Assembly: GCA_900128395.1 (NCBI GenBank)
Contig: LT649356.1
Location: 1 to 33,732 of the forward strand
DNA: 33,732 nt
Reading direction: 5' to 3'
From: Stramenopiles sp. TOSAG23-2
Lineage: Eukaryota > Sar
Part shown: piece by piece, positions 18,425 to 28,900 of the stretch
Position numbering within the stretch: the stretch's first letter is position 1
Layout of the letters: each line of letters begins with the position of its first letter
Position numbers and translations under genes: made by a program
The notes under the pieces: model-generated
What the model was told of the DNA's origin: nothing
The model's database searches: none
The model's input: the letters and a program-made list of their open reading frames with translations, nothing else

Positions 18425-21400
18425 ATGATGTCGGGAACTCAAGAAAAAGACATAGACTGGGAGCTTATTTTAAGTCTTTTAATAGAAGAAGCTGTTGGTG
18501 AAGATGTTTCTCGTAATCTAGGTGTGTTTAAGCAGGAGAACATAGATGGAGTAAAACGAGTGTTTTCGAAAGAATTGGATGCAATTAAAGATCTAAAAAG
18601 GGAATCTTCGCGAATGTTAGAAACTTCTGAATTTTCCCACCACAGTCTTGCACCATTGCGAAAAATGCAGGAGGATATAGATGACGTTAGAGACGAAATA
18701 AAACTTCTTAGTCGTAAAGAAGAAATGAAAATCAATGTAGCTAAAGTTTCAGACATTAATCCAGAGTTGCTATTTGATATCCAAGATGCAGACATGAAGG
18801 AAGAGACCCAAAATTATAATGCTAGACGCATGTTGTATGAGGCCAACGTAGATAGACTTACCAAGACTGAACAGGAACTAGGAGAAGGAAAATGGATTAG
18901 TTATGAGGCAACTATGTCAAACGTAGAAGAGTGCATGAATTGCCCCAACAAAATAAAAAAATATACAAATGACTTGATATCAAATTGGTATTTTGACAAA
19001 TTTATTCTAATCGCAATTATTTGCAACTGCATCACGTTAGCTTTGGATAATCCACAAAATACAGGCACGGAACTGGCCAAATTTATAGCAGTTATTGATT
19101 ATGTTTTTATAGGAATATTTGTTATAGAAATGGGATTGAAAATTACAGCATTAGGGTTCGTGAAAGAAGACAACTCATATCTTAGCGATCCATGGAATGT
19201 ATTGGATTTTATAATAGTCATGACAGGATTGTTAGCAATTTTGTTAGAAATTCTAGAATCCCCCACATCCAACGTAAGTGCGTTTAGGGCATTCAGAGTT
19301 TTAAGACCTTTGCGAACAATTACTCAATTTCCTGGCTTGCGTGTGCTAGTAAATGCAGTGCTTGAATCTTTAACCTTGCTAGGTAATACCATCGTTATTA
19401 TGTTTTTTTTCTTTATTGTCATGGGCATAGCTGGACTTCAAATGTTTAAAGGGATGCTGCATTATAGATGTTTCACGATGGTCAATGGTACATACGTAAT
19501 GGACCCTCGGGATGTAGACCCGGCTAGATTTTGCTCGGATGTAGAAAGGGAGTGTAATCCAGGATATGAGTGTTTAAAGCTCGGTACGAATCCACAAAAC
19601 GATGTCGTCTCATTTGACCATATCGGAGCAAGCATTATGAATCTATTCGTCTTCGTAACTTTAGAAGGTTGGTCAGATGTTATGTACTATTTATCAGATA
19701 CAGTTGGTCCAGCTATGGCTCTTTTCTTTTTTCTACCATTGATATTTATAGGTTCGTTCATATTGATTAATTTAACGCTCGCAGTTATTCTTTCTAGCTT
19801 CCGCCAATCAAAAGAAAGACAATATAAAGTCATTGAATCGAAACTAAAGCTCAATAAACGGCGTTCGGAGCTGCAACAAGTGCGAAGGTCGTTGTTAAAA
19901 ATGTCATCTGGCAAAGAGAACCCTGACAGTTTTAGCCCACAACGGGATCCTGAAAGTAAATGGAACAGTGTTAGAATAAAAATTAAAACAGCCCAAGCCC
20001 TTTCACAAGGGAAGTCTGCGGAAGCGAAACCGGTACAATTGTCAAGGCTAAAAAGGCTTAAAGCGTGTTTTAACAAGATGTGGAGCGATATGGTCTCTGC
20101 ACACCAAAATTTTAGGGCAAAGGTGACTGCACATAAATACTATGGGTGGTTCAATGGTTTCATCATTATTTGCATTATGTTAAATAGTATAGCATTTGCA
20201 ATAGAGCATCATAATATGCCGAAGGACTTGGAAGTCGTTTTAAATGCAATAAATTTAACATTTACATATATATTTATTGGTGAACTAGTTATCATGATGG
20301 TCATACACAATCCCTACAACTATGTAAGCGATTATTCAAGATGTTTTGATGGGTTTTTGGTTCTTACTAGTATTTTAAATTTAATTGTTGATAATATGAA
20401 TATCCAGGCAGATGCAGGGGCTAAAAGTATATTAGAAGCACTTGTCGTTTTTCGTGTTGCAAGGGCATTGCGTATTTTCCGTGTTGCAAGACAATTGAAA
20501 TCTATGGCCAACATTTTGGATGTCATGTCTCGAAGTATTAGTTCCTTCAGTTATATTTTTATCTTGCTTTTGCTTTTTATGTTTATTTTTACTATACTTG
20601 GAATGCAATTATTTTCCGGTTTCACGATGCCGAATCGGAACCAATTTAACGATTTTGGCCTCGCGTTTATAACAATTTTTCAAGTATTGACAGGGGAAAA
20701 TTGGAATGCATTATTAGAAGACTTTGCAGTAGCAGGAGGCCAACCTGGTACTATATTTCTTTTTTTCGTAGCATGGATTTTTGCCGGGCAATACATTTTA
20801 TTGAATTTAATTTTAGCAGTTATCATGGAACAGTTTGGGAACATGGAAGAAAAACAAGCGAAAAAAGACAAAGATTCCCCAGGTGGTGTGCGCAAGGCAC
20901 TCTCTAGATTAACGTCGTCATTTGGCACTTTTTCATCGTCCCCATTGGGCAAAAAGAAGGAGCTTACAGGGTTTAGAGCGAAACGATTATTTTGCTGTAA
21001 TCCAAAGGGTATAGTTGTTAAAAAAGCACAAGAAATTGCAAATAATAAAAATTTCGAGAATTTCATCTTGGTCATGATTATTTTAAGTAGTATTGTTTTG
21101 GCAGCGGAGGGGCCAACTGGCGAGGAACCTTCGGCGTTTTTGAACGTAATTGATATTCTGTTTAATATCATATTTATAGGTGAAGCTCTTGTAAAAATCA
21201 TTGCGATGGGATTTATTTTGCCTAAAAAATCATACCTTCGTGACAATTGGAATATTTTAGATTTTATTATCGTTTTATCAGGCATTTTGACAATGATCTT
21301 AATGTCATTTCCAACTTCCGGGAATTCGGAAAATATTGGATTTATGAAAGTATTGAGGATGCTACGGGTCCTTCGCCCCCTTAAAACGATCTCACGATAT

Positions 21401-23569
21401 CGAGGTATGCAATTAGTTGTTAGATGTTTGATAGAATCCATGGCGTCTGTGGGAAATGTTTTGATAGTTGCATTTGTATTATTTTTTGCATTTGCAGTTG
21501 CTGGGTATGCGTTGTTTGGTGGTAAATTTTATTCATGCAATGATCCTGACTTTCCAGGCGGAACCAGCCGATATGGAGTAAAAAATGCCAGCAACGTAGC
21601 GACGACAGTAATATTAAATGGCACATCGGCGATTATTCCAGCAAATCCAAATTACATATGGATTGTCGAACCTTGTAGTTCTGGCTATTTTGCAAAAGAT
21701 GGGACGGAAAGAGCATGGGAGAACGCCGAATTCCATTTTGATAATTTCCCACAGTCGCTTATCACATTATTTGTTTTGTTCTCGCTTGAAGGGTGGCCAG
21801 ACATATTATGGCCAGCAATGGACGTTACAGATGTCGATGTTAGTCCTTCTGAAGGTGCTTTTGCGATGTTTGGATTTTCATATTTTTGCTTATTCATATT
21901 CTTAGCATCGATGCTTTTGTTGAATTTATTTACTGGTGTAATTTTTGAATCATATTTGCAACAAAATAGAGCCATGAAAACAGAAGGTATCTCAATCTTT
22001 ATTACGCCCGAACAGCAAGAATGGATTGATAAAATGAAAGTGTACATGAATGCAAAAAAGCCGCCTCAAAAGTTTGACCCACCGGAACACCCGTTGCGAT
22101 TTAAAGTGTATAACATTGTGACGAATTCAAAGTTCGACACTCTCATTTATGTGTTCATCATTTCAAATTTAATTCAACAAGCTTCTACGTGGGAGGGAGA
22201 GCCGGAAGCTTGGACAACTGGAAGTACTTATCTATCATATTTCTTTACTTTTGCTTTCTTTGTCGAAGCAGTTATGAAGATATATGGTTTGGGCTGGAAA
22301 CCATATTGGTCTGATGGATGGAACAAATTTGATTTTGTATTGGTTACATTTTCATTTCTTGATCTCGGGATGACATTCGTTTCTCTAAATTTTTCATTTT
22401 TTCGCGTCCTCCGTGTCGGACGAGTTATTGGCCGCATATTACGTATAATACGAGTTTCGCGAGTAGCTCGATTAGCAAAAGCGTTTTCAGGATTAAGAAC
22501 GATTTCCTCTACACTTGCAATGTCATTTTTTTCCTTGATTAACATTGTTACATTGTTGTTCCTAGTATATTTCATATATGCTGTTTTAGGCGTCAAAACG
22601 TTTGGCGCCATCAAAGAAGGTGCACATGGATTCATAAACGAACAAAGAAATTTTAATAACTTTGGGAGTGCAATGTTATTTACAATTGTTATCAGCACTG
22701 GCGAAAGTTGGAATGGGGTGATGTATGATGCGATGAAAAGCGGGAATTTAATGGCAGTTGTCTACTTTTTCACATTTATTATTTTAGCTCAACTAGTCAT
22801 GATGAATTTGTTTATCATGATCATTGTCGAAAATTTTGATAATTTAAATTCGAAAGAAGATAATGGAGAGCTCGAATTCGACACTATATTCAAAGCCGTG
22901 TGGGAATTGTTTGATCCAGAAGGTACTGGAAAGATGCTTATGGTAGACTTGGAGGAGTTTTTAAAACGGCTTCCAAATCATTATGGTTTACGGCGCGACG
23001 CAACCAATTCTCAGTTACTTAGAATATTGCAAGAGCTGGAACTGCACGTTTGGGAGGTGCCGAATTCTGATTATCGCGATGAAATTGATAAAATGATAGA
23101 TTTCAAAGAGCTGCTTGTTGCTTTGCATAGACGAATACGTCATATTGATATAAATGACAGCGTTTTAGGCACTCTTAAAGTAACACCGATCGATGTGAAA
23201 TCATCCATTCTAGAGAACGCTACTTCGAAAGGTGTATTTGGAGGTAAGACCAAGAAAAAGAATTTACCAACAATAGGAATGGGAACCGTTAGTCATGAAT
23301 TTGCAGTACGTTCCATTACTCGGATATTCCGCAAATGGCGAAGATATCACGGCAATGAAAGGTCGAGATCGCCAGTACCTGAAATTGAAGGCATCAAAAG
23401 TCCAACAAAGAAAATATTAATAATAAATAATTCATTATTAGAGGAGCATAATTTAGTTGGCGAATTGAGCACAGAAATTACTGAAATTGAAGGCAGACTT
23501 GGCAGTAGTTCCCCAGGAAGAAGAACCTCTAATTCTCGTTCAAGATCAAACAGTTTTACAAGCAGGTAG
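18425..23569 (+). CDS. Four-domain voltage-gated Ca2+ channel alpha subunit (Cav-like)
   Basis: This encodes 1714 residues in one uninterrupted frame. Four six-helix repeats lie at about 188-460, 570-810, 874-1180 and 1234-1475. Each has an Arg/Lys-rich S4, for example FRAFRVLRPLRT in repeat I and RVLRVGRVIGRILRIIRVSR in repeat IV. The four filter positions are Glu414 (TLEGW), Glu758 (TGENW), Glu1122 (SLEGW) and Glu1427 (TGESW). This EEEE ring is typical of Ca2+-selective channels. The III-IV linker holds ITPEQQEWIDKMKVYMN, a conserved Cav/Nav-type block. After repeat IV come an EF-hand-like segment (about 1482-1519, FDPEGTGKMLMVDLEEFLK) and an IQ-like helix near 1626-1645 (RSITRIFRKWRRY), a possible calmodulin site. 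The N-terminal 180 residues are cytosolic and charged. The I-II linker shows no clear beta-subunit-binding motif. The protein sits in the plasma or ciliary membrane by family. It is head-to-head with a BK-like channel. Confidence 0.96.
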   Translation: MMSGTQEKDIDWELILSLLIEEAVGEDVSRNLGVFKQENIDGVKRVFSKELDAIKDLKRESSRMLETSEFSHHSLAPLRKMQEDIDDVRDEIKLLSRKEEMKINVAKVSDINPELLFDIQDADMKEETQNYNARRMLYEANVDRLTKTEQELGEGKWISYEATMSNVEECMNCPNKIKKYTNDLISNWYFDKFILIAIICNCITLALDNPQNTGTELAKFIAVIDYVFIGIFVIEMGLKITALGFVKEDNSYLSDPWNVLDFIIVMTGLLAILLEILESPTSNVSAFRAFRVLRPLRTITQFPGLRVLVNAVLESLTLLGNTIVIMFFFFIVMGIAGLQMFKGMLHYRCFTMVNGTYVMDPRDVDPARFCSDVERECNPGYECLKLGTNPQNDVVSFDHIGASIMNLFVFVTLEGWSDVMYYLSDTVGPAMALFFFLPLIFIGSFILINLTLAVILSSFRQSKERQYKVIESKLKLNKRRSELQQVRRSLLKMSSGKENPDSFSPQRDPESKWNSVRIKIKTAQALSQGKSAEAKPVQLSRLKRLKACFNKMWSDMVSAHQNFRAKVTAHKYYGWFNGFIIICIMLNSIAFAIEHHNMPKDLEVVLNAINLTFTYIFIGELVIMMVIHNPYNYVSDYSRCFDGFLVLTSILNLIVDNMNIQADAGAKSILEALVVFRVARALRIFRVARQLKSMANILDVMSRSISSFSYIFILLLLFMFIFTILGMQLFSGFTMPNRNQFNDFGLAFITIFQVLTGENWNALLEDFAVAGGQPGTIFLFFVAWIFAGQYILLNLILAVIMEQFGNMEEKQAKKDKDSPGGVRKALSRLTSSFGTFSSSPLGKKKELTGFRAKRLFCCNPKGIVVKKAQEIANNKNFENFILVMIILSSIVLAAEGPTGEEPSAFLNVIDILFNIIFIGEALVKIIAMGFILPKKSYLRDNWNILDFIIVLSGILTMILMSFPTSGNSENIGFMKVLRMLRVLRPLKTISRYRGMQLVVRCLIESMASVGNVLIVAFVLFFAFAVAGYALFGGKFYSCNDPDFPGGTSRYGVKNASNVATTVILNGTSAIIPANPNYIWIVEPCSSGYFAKDGTERAWENAEFHFDNFPQSLITLFVLFSLEGWPDILWPAMDVTDVDVSPSEGAFAMFGFSYFCLFIFLASMLLLNLFTGVIFESYLQQNRAMKTEGISIFITPEQQEWIDKMKVYMNAKKPPQKFDPPEHPLRFKVYNIVTNSKFDTLIYVFIISNLIQQASTWEGEPEAWTTGSTYLSYFFTFAFFVEAVMKIYGLGWKPYWSDGWNKFDFVLVTFSFLDLGMTFVSLNFSFFRVLRVGRVIGRILRIIRVSRVARLAKAFSGLRTISSTLAMSFFSLINIVTLLFLVYFIYAVLGVKTFGAIKEGAHGFINEQRNFNNFGSAMLFTIVISTGESWNGVMYDAMKSGNLMAVVYFFTFIILAQLVMMNLFIMIIVENFDNLNSKEDNGELEFDTIFKAVWELFDPEGTGKMLMVDLEEFLKRLPNHYGLRRDATNSQLLRILQELELHVWEVPNSDYRDEIDKMIDFKELLVALHRRIRHIDINDSVLGTLKVTPIDVKSSILENATSKGVFGGKTKKKNLPTIGMGTVSHEFAVRSITRIFRKWRRYHGNERSRSPVPEIEGIKSPTKKILIINNSLLEEHNLVGELSTEITEIEGRLGSSSPGRRTSNSRSRSNSFTSR

Positions 23570-23601
23570 ATCGCGTAGGCATAAATTATTACCGAGTATG
23601 C

Positions 23602-23621
23602 ATAGGAAGGCGGAGAATAAA
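23602..23621 (+). repeat. Dispersed 20-bp repeat, copy 2
   Basis: This word is identical to 3519-3538. It lies 33 bases after the Ca2+ channel stop codon. Flanking sequence beyond the 20 bases is not clearly alike. Confidence 0.9.
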
Positions 23622-23665
23622 ATCTACTACGCGTAAATATATATATTTTTTTATTATATTATCAT

Positions 23666-23686
23666 ATCATACGCTTCGCGTATCAT
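23666..23686. repeat. Hairpin ATCATACGC / GCGTATCAT
   Basis: This is a nine-base stem with one mismatch and a 3-base loop (TTC), between convergent genes. It is followed by further ATCAT and CATACG repeats. It is related to the hairpins at 3700 and 33171. Confidence 0.75.
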
Positions 23687-23871
23687 ATCATATCATACGA
23701 TTATTGTACGTGTGTAATACGTATACTACGTTCGTATTTTTTTAGTTTTTACTCATGATTAATTCTCTACTCAGCCCAAAATTTTTTTTATTTTTTAAAA
23801 CTTTTTTAATGCGTTTGTGTAAAATTGTGTATGATAGTTGTTCTTTTTTATAAATTTGTCAAATCCCTTTC

Positions 23872-25599
23872 TCATTGCGCTTGATACCTTTTCCTAGCTT
23901 TCACCCATTCGTTACCGCCCTTCACGGGACCACTGTTACTTGTTTTCTCGTTCTTTTTTTCATTTACAACTGAGTCAAGTGACATATTTTTCGGGACAAC
24001 CTGTGCAAAAAGCTGCTGTCGTCTATAAAACATGAGACCAAAAGCAGAAAGGGAAAACCACGATAACAGTGACCAGAATATTAAAAATCCAATAATAGGA
24101 CGGTACGTATTTGACGTAAAAATACCAGTAGAAGTGATTTCTTTGACCCAATCTGTAATTCGCTTAGCCTCATCATTTTCACCAACGAATAAATTAAGTA
24201 AACCTCTTTTATTATCTTTCGTTGAGGAACCACTTGATGAATTAAAAAGGGCATGCTCTGTTCCGACGTTTTCCCAACCCACTTGCTCTTTTAAAAGATG
24301 CTGAATATTATTGCAAATGTGCAAATTATAATTTCCCTTACGGTGTAATAAAAGTGTTAATGCAAGGTTAAATATGATAGGACCGCAATATTGAACACCT
24401 ACAACGCACACACGCCAAAATATTTGCTTTACACCATAACTGATACGATTGGTCATTGCTTTGTCAATATTACTAACAGTATGCATAATCTCATTTACTT
24501 GAGTCTTTGCTTCTTCCAAATGTGCTTGTAAATATTTGCGTAGTAAATATAAGCTTAAAAAACTAGAGAATAGCAAGAAATATGTACGACCCGCATAAAA
24601 GATTGACTCAGTAATAAAAAAATATCCTTCCGGTGGAAAGCTCCTGCAATCTCGAATTAATTCATCTGCATTGCATGCTACCAATCCCCGTGTTAATATG
24701 AAGTCAGTCGTTAATGGTGGAATCCAGCATAGAGATAAAAACAATGGCGCAAAATATGTTATTTGTAAAGCAGCATTTAATAAAAATCCGTTTTGATCGG
24801 AATCAACCATTTCATTATAATATTTCGACATTCGTAATGCCGGTAAGACGTAACTACTTGATATGATACCGCATGTAATTGCTAGTATTAAACGTATATA
24901 AACAGCATCGATTAAATCATCAACAACTTTTTCCTCTGGTGTTGCTACAGCAAGATACAGTTGCTTCACATTTTTATTCAGCTCAGGCATCGCTAAATCC
25001 AAACGGAAATCTATTACTGTTGGGGGTAAATTTAAAGCACCAAATGCAACAATACTGCTGAAAACGCCTATAATAATTGCCATTTGTGTATCAAAATGTT
25101 TCACACTTCGTTTACTCAATAATTTAATATTTAACGAGATACCAACATATGCCATGAAACATAACAATATCGTACTTAGATCTAAATTAACTGGTGCCGT
25201 ATCTAAGCACTTTATTATATTTGAAACAGAATATACCATCAATGCTTGAATTGTCAATACAAAAATCCATTGCAAATCTTGCAGAACTAAAAAGTGTTTT
25301 GCATATTCAGGAAAATTTTCAGTTGAAATTTTATCTTGGAATAAAACAAACGAATCCAAACGTTTTGACGTTAAATATTCTTTTTCTTTCTCTGCTTGTT
25401 TCTTCTTCTTTTTTGCACTTGGTTTTCTTTGATGCTGTTTTGGCATTTTAATACCATCTACTTGCTCTAAGTCAGGAGGTAAGTAATAATTCAACCCAAG
25501 TAATACATATGAAACAGGGTCGATTAGTAATCCTAATACTTTAGTTGATAAATACAAAACTAATAGTTCAGCTATGGTACTATACGCGAACACGGCCAT
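23872..25599 (-). CDS. TMEM161: TMEM161-family multi-pass membrane protein
   Basis: This encodes 575 residues with roughly eight to nine hydrophobic segments. The N-terminus (MAVFAYSTIAELLVLYL) is the first membrane segment, and a Lys-rich loop (about 57-75) follows. The best family evidence is the conserved block at about 253-300: a Pro-x-Leu-Arg helix (LPALRMSKYYNEM), then an aromatic helix with ITYFAPLFLSLCWIPP and TDF. This matches, from memory, the same block in animal TMEM161A/B. Length and topology also fit. The molecular function of the family is unsettled. In vertebrates TMEM161B affects cardiac rhythm and cilia-linked signalling. It is tail-to-tail with the Ca2+ channel gene, 302 bases apart. 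The C-terminus is basic and soluble. No intron is visible. The family call is by recalled similarity and would need a profile search to confirm. Confidence 0.8.
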   Translation of the reverse strand: MAVFAYSTIAELLVLYLSTKVLGLLIDPVSYVLLGLNYYLPPDLEQVDGIKMPKQHQRKPSAKKKKKQAEKEKEYLTSKRLDSFVLFQDKISTENFPEYAKHFLVLQDLQWIFVLTIQALMVYSVSNIIKCLDTAPVNLDLSTILLCFMAYVGISLNIKLLSKRSVKHFDTQMAIIIGVFSSIVAFGALNLPPTVIDFRLDLAMPELNKNVKQLYLAVATPEEKVVDDLIDAVYIRLILAITCGIISSSYVLPALRMSKYYNEMVDSDQNGFLLNAALQITYFAPLFLSLCWIPPLTTDFILTRGLVACNADELIRDCRSFPPEGYFFITESIFYAGRTYFLLFSSFLSLYLLRKYLQAHLEEAKTQVNEIMHTVSNIDKAMTNRISYGVKQIFWRVCVVGVQYCGPIIFNLALTLLLHRKGNYNLHICNNIQHLLKEQVGWENVGTEHALFNSSSGSSTKDNKRGLLNLFVGENDEAKRITDWVKEITSTGIFTSNTYRPIIGFLIFWSLLSWFSLSAFGLMFYRRQQLFAQVVPKNMSLDSVVNEKKNEKTSNSGPVKGGNEWVKARKRYQAQ

Positions 25600-26199
25600 A
25601 ATGCCAATATAATTATTGTTTTTAGGTAAATATATATATTAACTATTTTCTTTATTTATGGTACACGAAAAGAAAGCGAACGGAAATTATATATATATAT
25701 ATATGTAAATTAAAAATCAAATACGATCTTTCTTTCAAATGAATTAGAAGTAGTTTATATAAATTCTTCTATATAATACATTAATTTACTCCGACTGTCG
25801 TCAATCTGATACATCATATATATATTTTAATTTAATTCATAAATAAATAATAAAAAATATAATAATATAAAAAAATGTACGGCTCTCGCTCTGCTCATTA
25901 TTCTTCTCTGCTGCTCTTCGTCTTCTATTAATACTGTATTATAGTGCTTAACAACATTTTGATAGGAAAAAAGACTAGTGAGTAAAGTTAATTAATCTTT
26001 ACCTACCTGAAATTTAGGATGGACACAGCATTAAATAGCATAGATAGAGCATTAAAAATCTGATAAATTCCAGAAACAGCGTAAGAAATTAATAGTTACC
26101 AGGAGGTAATAAATAATACCGAAAATATTATAATAGAACGAAAAAATTTTATTAGAAGAGGAAATTTTGATGTTCATTCTCAAAAAAAATTAAAAGTTC
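25600..26199. other. Intergenic: TMEM161 promoter side and LRR gene 3' flank
   Basis: This 600-base stretch is AT-rich with an (AT)n run near 25688-25705 and a CT-rich patch at 25880-25930 (repeated CTGCTC/CTTCTC-type words). No gene or RNA is seen. Confidence 0.5.
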
Positions 26200-27389
26200 T
26201 CACATACCTCTGATTTCTTTATTTTCCCTTGCTTTTCTACTGATTTCAAAACGTTTTGGCCAATTTTTGCAATTATATGGGACGGCACATGGATTTCCTT
26301 CTATGCAACTACAATTTGCACTATCATCACCAGCTCCACTTGTTGCACCAAACGCATCGTTATCATTTGATGAGAATTGTTTATTACTTAAAGTTTTCAT
26401 TGAATGGGAATATTCATAATGATTAAATTTTTTTAATGAACCAAATTTCATTGCAAGTTTTAAACACCACTCTGTATCAACATCAGTTAAATCTGGATTC
26501 CCATTTTCCGCTGCTGATTTCAACGTGCAGGGATTGCCATATATACATAATGATTTAATACGTTTACATTTTTTCATATCCTCCATCGTTTTCCGCATTT
26601 TAATATCATTGTTTCCAATATTTAATTCTTCAAGCGTATTTAAAAGTGTTGACATATGATCAATTAAACCACCACCATCTGAAGCATCCATAGAACCTAA
26701 TTCACATTGTTCCAATCGTAAAATGCGTAAATGTTTACATGTTGCAAATGTTTTTTTGGTATTTTCATTGAATTGTTTAAATGGATTATATGATAAATCC
26801 AAAACTAGCAATAAAGGCAAATGCGATAAATCAGGGAAGTCTAATATTTTGTTACCAGCAGCAATGATTTCTCTTAAGAAAACTCCATTTATTTTATTTA
26901 TTGAAGGGCTTGTGAAGCAATTATCGGTTATATTTAATGCAATTATTTGATTTTGCATGTTGCGGTTCATGATTAATTCAAATATATCTGAACTTTGGCA
27001 TGAAATCCGTTGTTTTCTTAAAAGAGCTTGTTCAAGATCTACACTTGAACCAATATCAGCACTGATATTATTGTTATTATCCATGACCACATATTTATTA
27101 TTGTTAATATCATTGTTCATATTGTTCTTATTATTTGGATCCTCATTCTTATCCTCCACAATAACATTGGTATTATTATTTATTCTATTATTTATGCCAC
27201 CTTCGTCATTTAAATTAAGCTGTTCAAGTTTTTCATTCTCTTCTTCTTCCACCTTTTTAGCCTTTTCCATTTCAGATGCTGCTAGGTCTGCTGCTAGTTT
27301 TAATCGTTTAATTTCATGTTCTTCTGCAATTGTCCATAGATCAAACAACATACCCGATGACAATATATTTGTGTTTTTGTTGTTCGCAA

Positions 27390-27440
<51 letters not shown>

Positions 27441-27741
27441 CTATGCGAAACCAGTAATCAATATTTTTTAATAATTCATTATATTGATCTGCAGGAGATG
27501 CTTTACCCCCATACGGACTTTCTAGTGTTTTCCAAGGATCAATTAACGGGATCTCTTCCACAACAGGTTCTGGTGGTGATACCTTTTTTTTTACAACTTT
27601 TGATTTTTTTACATTATTTTTATTATTTGTTTTTTTTACAACATATTTACTCGTACCACCTGCATTGTTTTTCTTCTTTCCTTTTTTATTATTACCATTA
27701 GTATTATACTTTCCTTTTTTTTTCTTTTTTCCACTACTCAT
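26200..27741 (-). CDS. Asn-rich leucine-rich repeat protein
   Basis: This encodes 513 residues with no signal peptide or membrane helix. Residues 1-54 are extremely Lys/Asn-rich, as in RNA-binding or nucleolar tails. Residues 60-100 form a short conserved-looking segment (PLIDPWKTLESPYGG, then YNELLKNIDYWFRID). Then come an Asn16 tract (102-117), a charged helix (about 140-180) and more Asn-rich sequence. LRRs cover about 265-445, with LDLSYNPF, LRILRLEQCEL, LEELNIGNNDI and SLCIYGNPC. The last one, followed by a capping stretch, resembles SDS22/LRRC-type proteins. The tail has a Cys cluster (CSCIEGNPC, then NCKNW). Such proteins often act as scaffolds, including in cilia and phosphatase complexes, but I cannot assign a specific role. 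Confidence 0.85.
27391..27440 (-). repeat. (ATT)16 microsatellite encoding poly-Asn
   Basis: This is the longest triplet run in the window, in frame as Asn16 within the LRR gene on the minus strand. Confidence 0.95.
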
Positions 27742-27889
27742 ATCTCACATATGTATATCTAATATATATTCCAGTACCATTCTATTCTTGTTCTATATTT
27801 GTTTAGATATAATTGCGTGTGAATTGACCACGACACACACACACACATTTATTTTTTGGTTTCTATGATACTAATAACGGTTTGCCAGT

Positions 27890-27906
27890 TTGGTGCCGCG
27901 CGCCAA
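27890..27906. repeat. Short GC-rich hairpin
   Basis: TTGGTGC pairs with GCGCCAA around CGC. This is seven pairs, one of them a wobble. It lies about 150 bases upstream of the minus-strand LRR gene start. Confidence 0.6.
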
Positions 27907-28900
27907 CTCACTGAACTCACATCATTTCCACTAAGGTTAGTGTGGTGGTTTTTTTTTTGGTTGCTTTTTTTTTCTCAATACTAGGACATATAGGAGGTAT
28001 TAATATCTTTAAGTACAATAATCATTACTGTGTATAATTGTTGTGCTAAGGGCTTAAGTTGCGTTTCTTTTTTCCCATTTTTCCATTTAGTGAATTTAGA
28101 CAGTAGTGGGGGAGGACGGGAGGAAGCAAAACAACAGAGGGAGATTTCTCTCTACTATAACTATGTTATTATAATGTAAATATAATAATAATAATATTTT
28201 AATATTAAGTTATAATTACTATATAATTCAAATACATTTCGCGTAGGGGTGATTTTGGGGGAGTATACGATGGTCCATACTTAAACCGAATTCTGATATG
28301 GTATTTTCCTATATGATTTTGGAGTCTAAGAAATCGTACCACTCCGTTCCTGAAGTCGGTTGCATTGGGGCAGGAGAGAAGGGTCGAAAAAAATGTCAAA
28401 AAAAAATTTTCCGCGTTGTGCCACATATATCAGGAGAGGATAGCATGTCCCACAGTTATGTGGTGAATGAACAATTTTTTCCACAAAAATAGCGTTTTTT
28501 TGTAAATCGGGATGATAGAGAAAATGTGTTTTACATACTTAAATCGTCTAAAATTAATATATTTTTTCTTTGTTAATAGTGTTAAGACATGTTGTATACA
28601 TTTTTTGTACCGAAAATGGAATTATCTTTAGCTAAATGTCAGTAGTAGATAGGTTTTGTGTTAAGGAGATGCAAGAAATTGTAGAAAAAAGTGGATAGAA
28701 ATTAGAAAAAATACCAAGATATTGAAATAACCGCAACAATTGGCAAAAAATTACAAGAAACCGTGGATTTTGTAAATTAAGTAACAATAATTTAATAGTG
28801 AATAGTGTATTTTTAATATTTAAGGATACCAGACGATTTAGAACACAGCTGATAGAAATTAGAACAAGTATTTATATGAATAACAACATAAAATTAATGT

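Larger units (their letters stand above)
23570..23871. other. Convergent 3' intergenic region, Ca2+ channel / TMEM161
   Basis: This 302-base spacer between two stop codons contains the second copy of the 20-bp repeat (23602-23621) and a hairpin of the ATCATACG type (23666-23686), then AT-rich sequence. The same two elements occur in the same order in 2575-3988. Confidence 0.65.

Noticed and set aside
20680-21441. 253-codon minus-strand frame inside the Ca2+ channel gene
   Set aside because: It is antisense to repeats II-III of the channel. The apparent protein has no recognisable domain.
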